The notes under the pieces were generated by a model. The model was not told where the DNA came from. It did not search any database and was given only the letters and a program-made list of their open reading frames with translations. A program made the translations under genes and the position numbers. DNA of 14,882 nt from Bacteroidota bacterium (lineage in GTDB: Bacteria; Bacteroidota; Bacteroidia; Flavobacteriales_D; Crocinitomicaceae), in NCBI GenBank assembly GCA_006226555.1, contig SBGS01000097.1:1-14882 (forward strand), in the 5' to 3' direction. Position 1 is the stretch's first letter. Every line of letters starts with the position of its first letter. This document shows, in pieces, positions 7,471 through 14,882 of this stretch.

Positions 7471-8892
7471 ATGATGTTGCGAACATTCGCTGAAGTCAAA
7501 GAATTCCTTTCTTCAGGCAAGTCCGTTTTGGATATTGTCGAACATTATATCGATCGCATAGAAGAACAAAAAGATCTGAACGCTTTTCTGGAAGTGTTTG
7601 AAGACTCTGCTCGTAAAAAGGCGGTAGAAGTTGATCAAAAGCTAAAAAACGGTACGGCCGGAAGGTTGGCCGGGATGGTGATTGGTATCAAAGACAATCT
7701 TTGCTACAAAGATCATCGCGTCAGTGCAGCGAGTAAAATACTGGGAGATTTTGAATCATTATATACTGCAACAGCAGTACAGCGATTGCTTGATGAGGAT
7801 GCTGTTATCATAGGGCGCTTGAATTGTGATGAATTCGCAATGGGTAGCTCAAATGAAAACTCTGCATTCGGACCGGTATCTAATCCAATAAATAAAGCTT
7901 TAGTTCCGGGAGGTTCTTCCGGGGGTTCTGCAGCAGCAGTGGCAGCAGGATTGTGTACAGCCGCTTTAGGTAGCGATACTGGAGGCTCTATTCGTCAACC
8001 TGCGAGTTTTACCGGAACAGTTGGTCTTAAACCGACTTATGGTCGAATCAGTCGTTATGGTCTGATCGCTTATGCATCGTCTTTTGATCAGATTGGTCCG
8101 TTCACAAATAACCTGGAAGACTCTGCACTGCTGTTCGAAATAATGAGCGGAGAAGATGAATTTGATGCAACTTCATCTTCTAAGGAAAAAGAAAACTATA
8201 CAGCCTTTTCTCATAAGGATCAATTGAAAATTGCGGTTATCAAGGAGAGTTTTGAAACACCGGGATTACAAGGTGAGATCAAAGAGAAAATGGAACAGGT
8301 AATGGAAGAACTAAAGGCACAAGGTCATACAGTTGACTTTGTTAGCTTCCCTTACTTAGATTATATGGTGCCGGTATATTACGTCCTCACTACTGCTGAG
8401 GCGTCTTCCAATCTATCAAGATTTGATGGAGTACATTATGGTTATAGAAGTCCGGACGCGAAAGGTGTGGAGGAAACGTATAAGAAGAGCCGAACAGAAG
8501 GTTTTGGAGAAGAAGTGAAGAGAAGGATCATGGCGGGAACTTTTGTGCTCTCACACGGATATTATGATGCATATTATACCAAGGGTCAGAAAGTGCGTCG
8601 AGTCTTGAGAAATCGAACAGATGAGATCCTTAGGGATTACAATTTCATCCTGTTGCCAACAACGCCGACTGTTGCATTTGAGAAAAATGCTGTGAAGGAT
8701 CCTATTTCGATGTATTTGCAGGACATATATACAGTGCATGCCAATCTCACTGGTAATCCCGCCATTTCAATTCCGGCTGGAGAAAGTAATGACGGATTGC
8801 CGTTTGGTATACAGGTGATAGCGGATCACTTCGCAGAAAAAGAAATGTTTGGCTTTGCAGATCAACTGAATAAAGTATTTGAAAAAGCATGA
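7471..8892 (+). CDS. gatA: Asp-tRNA(Asn)/Glu-tRNA(Gln) amidotransferase subunit A
   Basis: GatA is the glutaminase subunit of GatCAB. It releases ammonia from glutamine, which GatB uses to convert misacylated Glu-tRNA(Gln) or Asp-tRNA(Asn) into the correct amide form. The 473-residue protein has the amidase-signature Ser-cisSer-Lys triad: K74 (GIKDN), S149 in the GGSSGGS loop and S173 in GSDTGGSIRQP. It also has GatA-specific stretches: KPTYGRISRYGLIAYASS near 187-204, the GFGEEVKRRIMAGTFVLS region, and the C-terminal PTTPTVAF/LTGNPAISIPAG blocks. These favour GatA over a generic amidase. gatB and gatC are not in the window, so the complex is presumably encoded at scattered loci. The start is ATG 7471, though ATG 7474 follows directly. 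The last bases overlap the next gene as ATGA. Confidence 0.95.
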   Translation: MMLRTFAEVKEFLSSGKSVLDIVEHYIDRIEEQKDLNAFLEVFEDSARKKAVEVDQKLKNGTAGRLAGMVIGIKDNLCYKDHRVSAASKILGDFESLYTATAVQRLLDEDAVIIGRLNCDEFAMGSSNENSAFGPVSNPINKALVPGGSSGGSAAAVAAGLCTAALGSDTGGSIRQPASFTGTVGLKPTYGRISRYGLIAYASSFDQIGPFTNNLEDSALLFEIMSGEDEFDATSSSKEKENYTAFSHKDQLKIAVIKESFETPGLQGEIKEKMEQVMEELKAQGHTVDFVSFPYLDYMVPVYYVLTTAEASSNLSRFDGVHYGYRSPDAKGVEETYKKSRTEGFGEEVKRRIMAGTFVLSHGYYDAYYTKGQKVRRVLRNRTDEILRDYNFILLPTTPTVAFEKNAVKDPISMYLQDIYTVHANLTGNPAISIPAGESNDGLPFGIQVIADHFAEKEMFGFADQLNKVFEKA

Positions 8893-10382
8893 TCAAATTC
8901 ACCACAATAATTTTCAGTGTTGTGTTAAGCTCCATTAGCTTGGCACAAACGATCAATTGGACGGCTGAAGACAGTCTTCGTGGTGAGTCAATGATCAAGA
9001 CAATAGAACAAAGCCTGTACTATTTCTATGCTGAAAACGGATCGGAAACGGATTACGATTCTATTATTGAAGCATTGAACTTTGAACGAGATGAGGTGCC
9101 GCATTATTCAGATAAAGTATATTGCGAGCGCTTGAACGTTATGAATGAAATGAGTCCGTTTCATTTGGAGTGCAATGATATTACCCTTTCCACAATAAAG
9201 TTTTTCGTAGAAAAGAGAAGAGGTTTCGCCCGCGTAGTGCTGGGTAGGTCTAAACTGTATTTTGATCTGTTTGAAAAGAAACTTGCAGAACACGACCTTC
9301 CCATTGAGCTTAAATATCTTGCGGTCATAGAAAGCGGTCTCCGTCCACAAGTAAAATCGCGCGCCGGAGCTTTGGGACTATGGCAGTTTATGTATGCCAC
9401 CGGTCGTATGTATGGTTTGGAGGAAAATTCATATATCGATGAAAGAATGGATCCGGAGCTCGCTACAGAAGCGGCCTGCAGGTATTTGAAAAAACTGTAT
9501 GAGATCTATAACGATTGGAATTTAGCTTTAGCGGCATATAATGCTGGGCCAGGTAACGTGAATAAAGCCATTCGTCGTTCAGGAAACAAATTAACGTATT
9601 GGGAAGTACGACCATTCCTGCCTAGAGAAACGCAGGGATATGTGCCGAATTTCATCGCTGCAGCCTATTTGTTGACATACCACGCAGAGCACAATATCGT
9701 TCCGATGGAAGCTACCGTTACGTATCAGCAGTTAGACACAATGTGTTTGAAAAACGGTGTGCATTTCAGTACAATTTCCAAGATCGTTGACATGACCGAA
9801 GATGATGTTGCGGCCTTAAATCCTATTTATAAGAGAAATTATATTCCAAAGGGAGTCAACAGAAACTACTGTGTGTCGTTACCTCTGGATAAAATTGGTA
9901 CACTGGTTTCCATGGAGGATAGCCTTTATCAATTGGAGTACCTGACATATGTAAACCCGACGCTTAACGTGAATGCGGTTGAGCCGTCTGATTCAGTTGA
10001 TAATGATCCAGGTCAAACGACGAACACACCAACGGTTGAATCAGCCTATCATAAAGTGCGTGCGGGAGAAACACTTGGAACTATCGCGTCGCGTTATGGT
10101 ATGACAGTTAGCGAGCTGCAACGTTTGAACGGCATGACATCTACGAAGATCTATGTCGGACAGCGTTTGCGTGTGAATGCAAGTAGCGGAACTACACAAA
10201 CAACCACAACTCCACAACCTCCGCCGGTTCAAGCAACAAAAGAGTATTATTCGGTTCGGCCTGGAGATACATTTGGTAAGATCGCTCAGCGTCATAGAAT
10301 GTCTATTTCTCAGCTTCGACGTCTAAATCCAGGCATAAATATTGATCGTTTAAGTATCGGACAAAAGATTCGAATCAAATAA
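8889..10382 (+). CDS. Secreted lytic transglycosylase with two LysM domains (MltD-like)
   Basis: This is predicted to cleave the MurNAc-GlcNAc bond of peptidoglycan in the periplasm with formation of 1,6-anhydro-MurNAc. A signal peptide (residues 1-19, cut at SLA|Q) lacks a lipobox cysteine, so the protein is probably soluble, unlike E. coli MltD. The SLT domain spans about 130-265, with catalytic E148 (ESGL), GLWQF (163-167), AYNAG (216-220) and ETQGYVPNFIAA (247-258). A linker follows, then two LysM glycan-binding domains (about 387-429 and 453-497, each starting (K/S)VR.G(E/D)T) separated by a Thr/Pro/Gln-rich spacer. Its 497 residues are a usual length for the MltD-like group. The start overlaps the gatA stop by 4 nt (ATGA), which suggests translational coupling. 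Confidence 0.95.
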   Translation: MIKFTTIIFSVVLSSISLAQTINWTAEDSLRGESMIKTIEQSLYYFYAENGSETDYDSIIEALNFERDEVPHYSDKVYCERLNVMNEMSPFHLECNDITLSTIKFFVEKRRGFARVVLGRSKLYFDLFEKKLAEHDLPIELKYLAVIESGLRPQVKSRAGALGLWQFMYATGRMYGLEENSYIDERMDPELATEAACRYLKKLYEIYNDWNLALAAYNAGPGNVNKAIRRSGNKLTYWEVRPFLPRETQGYVPNFIAAAYLLTYHAEHNIVPMEATVTYQQLDTMCLKNGVHFSTISKIVDMTEDDVAALNPIYKRNYIPKGVNRNYCVSLPLDKIGTLVSMEDSLYQLEYLTYVNPTLNVNAVEPSDSVDNDPGQTTNTPTVESAYHKVRAGETLGTIASRYGMTVSELQRLNGMTSTKIYVGQRLRVNASSGTTQTTTTPQPPPVQATKEYYSVRPGDTFGKIAQRHRMSISQLRRLNPGINIDRLSIGQKIRIK

Positions 10383-10405
10383 ACGTTATTAAATAAACGA
10401 AAGAT

Positions 10406-11473
10406 ATGAGAGTAGCTGTATTCATGATCGTACTGCTTCTTTTTGCTTTTAGCGGGTGTGAGTCAAATCATGCATCTAAGAGTAAGATCCGTCAACTGGA
10501 AGTTACAGGAAAAGTAGGCGAAATTTTAGTGGTTTGTGATAATGGAATTTGGAACTCGGAGATCAAGACAGCACTTGATTCCAGTTTGACTCAGTGGATC
10601 ATGCCATACTTTCCCGATGTGGCGACTTTCGAGCTTGTACATAAAACGCCTTCACACTTTACTCAAGGAGTCAAAAGATGGCGAAACACTATGTTTCTTA
10701 CCATAGATCCAAACTATAAGGGAGAGCAGGGAAAGATCGAACAGAGGGAAAATGTATGGGCATATGGCCAGCTTGTCATCGATATCGTGGCAAAAGATTT
10801 TAATCAGCTTGTAGAGACCTGCAAATATGGATTGGATGAGGTACACGAGATTTTCGATGAATTCGAATGGAAACGACTCATTCGCATGTTTGAGCGAAAC
10901 AACAATAAAGTTGTTCGTGAAAAAGTAACTGAGAATTTCGGGATTGATTTGGTGCTCCCATCAAACTCCAAGCTGGTAACGAAAAGAAAGAACTTTTATC
11001 GTATAGAATTCCCTGCAGGAGCAAGGCCAATTGAGTTCGCCGGAGGGGGTGGGCAGGACCCAGGAACGATCTTCTCGGGTCTAATGATCTACCAGTTTGA
11101 TTACGTTGACTCATCGCAACTGGAATTGGACCAGATCCTCAAGGATCGAGACACCATGTTGAAATACAATGTACCACACGAGATCGATGGATTGTACATG
11201 GGTACACAATATGACAGAAGGATATACCCTGAAGGCAATTGGGCTTGGAATAAAAATAAATCGATCAATGGTGTAGAGGTGAGAGGAATGTTCATGTTTA
11301 CAGGAAAGCCAATTCACAGTACAGGAGGGGCATTTTGGTCATATCATTTTATTCACCCGGAGCGTAAAAAGGTTATTTCCCTCTCGGGATACGTTGATGC
11401 GCCACCAACGGCAAGCTGGACCCAGCCTTTACGCGAAATACAAGCAATACTTAGAAGTGTAGAGATCAAATAA
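10406..11473 (+). CDS. DUF4837 family lipoprotein
   Basis: This 355-residue protein belongs, as far as I recognise it, to DUF4837, a Bacteroidota lipoprotein family of unknown function. A hydrophobic signal segment (residues 1-17) ends in a lipobox-like FSGC with C18 as the likely lipidated residue, so it should be anchored in the inner or outer membrane facing the periplasm. The mature part is mixed alpha/beta, with stretches rich in Trp and Tyr (VKRWRNTMFLTIDPNYKG; YPEGNWAWNKNKS; GGAFWSYHFIHPE). I see no catalytic motif. It follows the transglycosylase by 23 bp, and its stop overlaps the next start as TAATG. Location and context suggest a role in the envelope, but no function can be assigned. 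Confidence 0.82.
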   Translation: MRVAVFMIVLLLFAFSGCESNHASKSKIRQLEVTGKVGEILVVCDNGIWNSEIKTALDSSLTQWIMPYFPDVATFELVHKTPSHFTQGVKRWRNTMFLTIDPNYKGEQGKIEQRENVWAYGQLVIDIVAKDFNQLVETCKYGLDEVHEIFDEFEWKRLIRMFERNNNKVVREKVTENFGIDLVLPSNSKLVTKRKNFYRIEFPAGARPIEFAGGGGQDPGTIFSGLMIYQFDYVDSSQLELDQILKDRDTMLKYNVPHEIDGLYMGTQYDRRIYPEGNWAWNKNKSINGVEVRGMFMFTGKPIHSTGGAFWSYHFIHPERKKVISLSGYVDAPPTASWTQPLREIQAILRSVEIK

Positions 11474-12225
11474 TGACGATAACTTCGGCGATAATTACAC
11501 TGAATGAAGAACGGAATATAGAGCGTTGTATACGGTCCGTTTTGCCGTTTTCTGATGAAGTTATCGTTCTGGACGCCTTTTCGAATGACAGAACAAAGGA
11601 AATATGTCAATCGCTTGGAGTTCGGTTCATTCAACGTGAATGGGAAGGTTATGCGGCGAGCAAAAACTTTCTGAATGACCAAGCCGGTTCTGACTATATT
11701 TTTTCCATCGATGCAGATGAAGCAGTAGATGAGGACTTGTTAAAGGCTATACAGAAGGTCAAGGAAAATAACGAAACAAAGCTCTATAGTGTAAACAGGC
11801 TAACCAATTACTGCGGGAAGTGGATAAAACACTCCGGATGGTATCCGGATATCAAAACGCGGTTATTTCCAAAAAAAACATGTAAGTGGAGCGGAGCCTT
11901 TGTTCATGAAGAGTTAGTGTGTGATGTGGATTATACGACTGAGCTACTCGGCGGTCATCTTGAACATTATTCCTACTATGACTTCAAAGACCACCGCGAG
12001 CGAGCGGATAAATATTCGTCACTAACCGCTATGAAATTCCACGCTCAGGGCAAAAAAGCAGGAATGCTAAAACCATATTTGAGCGGTTTTGGGAGATTTA
12101 TTTCTATGTATTTCATAAAACTGGGTTTTCTAGACGGAATGATGGGTTTCAAGATCGCTGAGATCAGTGCTCGTTCAAATGTGTTTAAATACCGTGAACT
12201 GAGAAGGCTAAACAAGGGAAAATGA
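11473..12225 (+). CDS. Family 2 glycosyltransferase, WaaE/KdtX-like
   Basis: This is a GT-A fold transferase that probably adds a sugar to lipopolysaccharide core or another surface glycan from a nucleotide sugar at the inner face of the membrane. Family signs are the start SAIITLNEERNIERCIRSV (residues 5-23), VIVLDAFSND with D34 for nucleotide binding, the stretch REWEGYAASKNFLNDQA (55-71) typical of WaaE-like enzymes, and the metal-binding SIDADE (D80-A-D82). A basic, hydrophobic C-terminal part (about 203-245, FISMYFIKLGFLDGMMGFK) may attach to the membrane. The length of 250 residues is normal. The start overlaps the DUF4837 stop by one base, and the stop overlaps the family 9 transferase by four. 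The acceptor cannot be told from sequence. Confidence 0.9.
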   Translation: MTITSAIITLNEERNIERCIRSVLPFSDEVIVLDAFSNDRTKEICQSLGVRFIQREWEGYAASKNFLNDQAGSDYIFSIDADEAVDEDLLKAIQKVKENNETKLYSVNRLTNYCGKWIKHSGWYPDIKTRLFPKKTCKWSGAFVHEELVCDVDYTTELLGGHLEHYSYYDFKDHRERADKYSSLTAMKFHAQGKKAGMLKPYLSGFGRFISMYFIKLGFLDGMMGFKIAEISARSNVFKYRELRRLNKGK

Positions 12226-13223
12226 TCGATTTAAATGGAAAACGAATAATCATTAGCAGAACCGATAGTATCGGTGATGTTATGCTGACCCTGCCATTAT
12301 GTGCCTGGATCAAGGATAATTTCCAAAATACAACAGTTGTTTTCCTCGGAAAGAGCTACACAAAACCGGTAGTGTCTTGCTTTAAGTCTGTTGATGAATT
12401 TATTGATTGGCAGGAGGTGGAAGCACAACCAAAAAGCATACAACTTCAGACCGCCAGAGATTGGAACGCAGACGTGATCATACATGTATTCCCCAGAAAG
12501 GAAATAGCCGTATTGGCGAAGAAAGCAAGGATTCCTGTGCGGGTAGGAACGTCTCATCGAAATTTTCATTTACTCAACTGTAATGAACGCGTCAATTTCA
12601 CACGAAAACGATCAGAACTGCATGAATCTCAGTTGAATTTTCATCTGATGAAACCTTTTGGATTAAAAGAAATTCCATCCCTTGAGGAATTATCTGCCTA
12701 CACAAGAAATTTTGTTGCACCGAAAGTAGATTTGCCGGAAGAATTAGATCAATTGGACCAATACATTATTCTCCATCCGAAATCACAGGGCAGTGCTGTT
12801 GAATGGCCTTTGGAGAAGTATAGAGAGCTGGGAGATCGGCTTGTTGAGCTGGGATATCAAGTGGTGATAACGGGGACAGAAAAAGAAGGAGAAATGATCC
12901 GTCCGCTTCTAATGCAAAAAAATAATCTGATCGATGCAACAGGCAAATTGGATCTGTATCAATTGATCGCTTTTATCAGTGGAAGTAATGCGTTGGTTGC
13001 ATGCTCTACAGGACCTCTGCACATAGCCGGATTTTTAAATATACGAGCCGTAGGATTATTTGCACCGCGAAGACCAATACACCCTGGAAGGTGGAAGCCT
13101 CTGGGGGAGAAGTCAACTACATTGATCTTTGATGAAAACTGTGAAACCTGTAAAAAGGGTAAAGCATGTCTCTGCATTCAAGATATCGAAATAGAACAAG
13201 TTGTTCGTGCCTTAACACACTAA
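12222..13223 (+). CDS. Family 9 glycosyltransferase (ADP-heptose:LPS heptosyltransferase-like)
   Basis: This is a GT-B fold transferase of the WaaC/WaaF family, which adds heptose or a related sugar to the LPS inner core in the cytoplasm. The N-terminal motif RTDSIGDVMLTLPL (13-26) contains the conserved catalytic aspartate D19. HPKSQGSAVEWPLEKY (185-200) holds the donor-phosphate lysine, and CSTGPLHIAGFL (261-272) is the donor-binding loop, with Cys where Asp is usual before S/TG. A cysteine cluster C307, C310, C316, C318 near the C-terminus corresponds to the Cys-rich tail of many family 9 enzymes. The length of 333 residues is normal. Direct 4-nt overlap with the WaaE-like gene supports one pathway. 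The donor may not be heptose in this organism. Confidence 0.9.
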   Translation: MIDLNGKRIIISRTDSIGDVMLTLPLCAWIKDNFQNTTVVFLGKSYTKPVVSCFKSVDEFIDWQEVEAQPKSIQLQTARDWNADVIIHVFPRKEIAVLAKKARIPVRVGTSHRNFHLLNCNERVNFTRKRSELHESQLNFHLMKPFGLKEIPSLEELSAYTRNFVAPKVDLPEELDQLDQYIILHPKSQGSAVEWPLEKYRELGDRLVELGYQVVITGTEKEGEMIRPLLMQKNNLIDATGKLDLYQLIAFISGSNALVACSTGPLHIAGFLNIRAVGLFAPRRPIHPGRWKPLGEKSTTLIFDENCETCKKGKACLCIQDIEIEQVVRALTH

Positions 13224-13228
13224 ATTTG
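13201..13228 (+). promoter_or_regulatory. Candidate promoter at the end of the family 9 glycosyltransferase gene
   Basis: TTG (13201-13203), a 17-base spacer and TAAATTTG (13221-13228) match the flavobacterial consensus. The -7 box begins on the stop codon of the glycosyltransferase gene. Transcription would start near 13234, just ahead of the UbiA-like gene, and would place that gene's start codon downstream of about 13235. Confidence 0.4.
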
Positions 13229-14028
13229 GGCTTATTTACCCCATTATTTATTTAAATATCATTGTTGCCTTTTCTGCAGGTATGCTCACCGCCGGGCTTA
13301 CCCATGCATATGACATGGAAAGTTGGCCTGTTTATGGTTTGATTTCTGCTTTAGCGACCTTTTCTGTGTACAACCTTCAACGGGTAGCAAAGATTTCGTA
13401 TGCATACGATAACGCGTGGATGAATTGGGTAAAAAAGCATGTTGTATGGATCATTTTTCTTTCAACTCTCTCAATATTATCTGCCGGTATAGCCCTAATA
13501 CTTGGTGTTGGACTTAATATCGAGTGGGCTATTTTACACCTCCCTTTCTTGTTCATCGTATTCTTCTACGTTTACCGTATTGGCAAGAAAAACCTTCGAG
13601 AAATTCCATTTTTAAAAATTGTATGGATCGCTGTAACGTGGCTTTACGTTTTATACATTTTCCCGTTATTAAATGAGGGAATAGTACCTCATGCGTCATT
13701 GAGCTTAGGATTATTCCTGTACGTTATAGCTGTAACTATACCCTTTGATATACGGGATATGAAACTTGACAAACCCGATCAAAAAACGATTCCTCAGTTA
13801 TTAGGAATAAAAGGGGCAAAAGTATTCGCTTTGATACTGCTTTTCTTGAGCTTTATGCTTTTCAACCAGCAATGGCCGGAGCTTTGGATCAATCCATTTT
13901 ATCATGTGGTTTTAATAGCACATGCAATGATACTTATTGGCGTTAATAAAGACTCCGGTGATCTTTACGTTGCTGGAGTCGTGGACGGAATGATCAGTTT
14001 TTTGGGATTGTTATTTTTAACCCTTTAA
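13216..14028 (+). CDS. UbiA-like polytopic membrane protein, start codon unclear
   Basis: A UbiA prenyltransferase-superfamily-like integral membrane protein. The first ATG is at 13282 (248 residues), but the frame stays open back to a stop at 13213-13215. The upstream part encodes hydrophobic residues (IIYLNIIVAFSAG) that complete a first membrane helix otherwise cut in half. With it I count nine helices, the usual UbiA number. No ATG, GTG or TTG exists in this extension; ATT codons occur at 13234, 13243, 13246 and 13261. Coordinates here give the open frame. The second Asp-rich motif is partly recognisable (DIRDMKLDKPDQKTIPQLLG, starting at residue 156 from the ATG). The first is replaced by YNLQR (30-34), without aspartates, so prenyltransferase activity is doubtful. 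It follows the glycosyltransferase closely and meets the next gene tail to tail. Confidence 0.75.
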   Translation, partial: HTKFGLIYPIIYLNIIVAFSAGMLTAGLTHAYDMESWPVYGLISALATFSVYNLQRVAKISYAYDNAWMNWVKKHVVWIIFLSTLSILSAGIALILGVGLNIEWAILHLPFLFIVFFYVYRIGKKNLREIPFLKIVWIAVTWLYVLYIFPLLNEGIVPHASLSLGLFLYVIAVTIPFDIRDMKLDKPDQKTIPQLLGIKGAKVFALILLFLSFMLFNQQWPELWINPFYHVVLIAHAMILIGVNKDSGDLYVAGVVDGMISFLGLLFLTL

Positions 14029-14813
14029 TACCCACGGTCAAATTCAACTTCCTCACTTGTTTTTATCATTGAATGATCCAGGTATGCTCTTGCTCCAAAT
14101 CCACACTCCATCTGTGCATTAGCTGACATGCTAACCTCTCTAATATCCAGTTTAATGATGATCTCACACCCGTCCTCATTGATATAAACATAGGTTTGAT
14201 TTTCTTCCGGGTGTTTAACAGCTACACCGTCGGCAATCGCAAAATGATAAGTTGGTCCACAGATCGCCTCAACGAAGAAGCGTAAACTGTCTTCGTTTAT
14301 CTTTTCCAAAACAGCCGTAGCACCATTATAACCGATTTCAATATCTGGTTTTCCTTCTTCAAACCACATGTCGTTCAAGAAGTAATATTCTACTTCGTAA
14401 GTTCCGTTTATATCGCCTGAAACATCTACTGACTTGTCACTGGCAGAGAAATAATCAAAGCAGTCATAGGTATTATTAACCACTTTCAACCGAACATCAT
14501 AGGAACGCGTTTCGTGCACCCACTTACCCGTCAGAGAATCTCCTTCAATTTGCAAATAAAAACTTCCTGTCTCTTTCCCCTTGTAGGATTCTTCAAGTAA
14601 CATCACATCGTCGAACAGCTGTCCCTTAATATCCAGGAAGGCAGTTTTACCTTTGTAATTGTATTTCCCTGATATCGTGTTTACATCCGCACCTTTTGTC
14701 AATGACATTTCAACTGAATATGGTCCGATGGCTCCGGTAAGCTTACTTGTTTGCGAGAAGCCTGTAACGACTAAGAGTAGGAATATTGAGCAGAGAGCAA
14801 AAGTCTTTTTCAT
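14025..14813 (-). CDS. Secreted protein of unknown function
   Basis: A 262-residue protein with a clear signal peptide (residues 1-20, cut near GFS|Q) and no lipobox at the cleavage site. Residues about 24-100 (IGPYSVEMSLTKG, SGKYNYKGKTAFLDIKG, FYLQIEGDSLTGKWVHE) follow a pattern common in secreted Bacteroidota proteins: beta strands, SGxYxYxxK, then GxLxGxW. This suggests a small beta-sandwich or barrel domain. The second half has four cysteines (C118, C185, C216, C237), which could form disulfides in the periplasm, and is otherwise unfamiliar. I assign no function. Its stop overlaps that of the UbiA-like gene on the other strand. It starts 9 bp after the end of an upstream minus-strand gene, so it is probably the last gene of an operon coming from the right. 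Confidence 0.85.
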   Translation of the reverse strand: MKKTFALCSIFLLLVVTGFSQTSKLTGAIGPYSVEMSLTKGADVNTISGKYNYKGKTAFLDIKGQLFDDVMLLEESYKGKETGSFYLQIEGDSLTGKWVHETRSYDVRLKVVNNTYDCFDYFSASDKSVDVSGDINGTYEVEYYFLNDMWFEEGKPDIEIGYNGATAVLEKINEDSLRFFVEAICGPTYHFAIADGVAVKHPEENQTYVYINEDGCEIIIKLDIREVSMSANAQMECGFGARAYLDHSMIKTSEEVEFDRGY

Positions 14814-14822
14814 AATTATTCA

Positions 14823-14882
14823 TTATCCAAATAGCACGCGCAGCACTTCAGGAATCGTGCCGCATTGTATCAGCTCTATTTT
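14823..14882 (-). CDS. 3' end of a minus-strand gene entering from the right edge
   Basis: The minus strand is open from the window edge to a TAA at 14823-14825 and encodes the last 19 residues, KIELIQCGTIPEVLRVLFG. The stop lies 9 bp before the start of the secreted-protein gene in the same direction, as in an operon. The fragment is too short to identify. It could also be a chance open frame, although it stays open to the edge and is well placed. Confidence 0.5.
   Translation of the reverse strand, partial: KIELIQCGTIPEVLRVLFG

Noticed and set aside
7471..8892. Reading the amidase as a peptidoglycan or Tat-exported amidase because it follows tatA
   Set aside because: No signal peptide or twin-arginine motif, and the GatA-specific blocks are clear.

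Overview
The window looks like chromosomal core-genome DNA from a Bacteroidota bacterium, most likely order Flavobacteriales. This is an inference from four things: the Bacteroidota-restricted families DUF3109 and DUF4837; promoter-like TAnnTTTG boxes in intergenic gaps; start codons mostly preceded by A/T-rich DNA rather than Shine-Dalgarno sequences (the AGGAG before infB is the exception); and a ribonucleotide reductase of the kind found in eukaryotes and Bacteroidota. There are no mobile elements, phage genes, CRISPR arrays, tRNAs or rRNAs. I did not find a new defence or biosynthetic system. The most interesting signals are regulatory or concern gene starts.

Layout. Positions 1-1857 hold the 3' three quarters of nrdA (class Ia ribonucleotide reductase large subunit), whose start lies outside the window. 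A bidirectional intrinsic terminator at 1987-2012 separates it from a convergent DUF3109 cysteine-cluster gene (2040-2612, minus). After a 138-bp divergent gap comes the rimP-nusA-infB operon (2751-7175) for ribosome maturation, transcription elongation/termination and translation initiation. The gap carries a good flavobacterial promoter and, directly before rimP, a terminator-like hairpin that lies inside a 13-codon leader ORF.

Positions 7264-14028 hold a second, very compact run on the plus strand: tatA (protein export), gatA (tRNA amidotransferase subunit A), a secreted LysM lytic transglycosylase, a DUF4837 lipoprotein, a WaaE-like family 2 glycosyltransferase, a family 9 (heptosyltransferase-like) glycosyltransferase and a UbiA-like membrane protein. 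Several junctions overlap (ATGA or TAATG), which suggests translational coupling. Apart from gatA, the run is about the cell envelope: export, peptidoglycan cleavage, an unknown lipoprotein and probable LPS/surface glycan assembly. The UbiA-like gene appears to lack a canonical start codon for its first membrane helix.

The right edge (minus strand) holds a secreted protein of unknown function (14025-14813), whose stop overlaps that of the UbiA-like gene tail to tail, and the last 19 codons of a gene that enters from outside the window.
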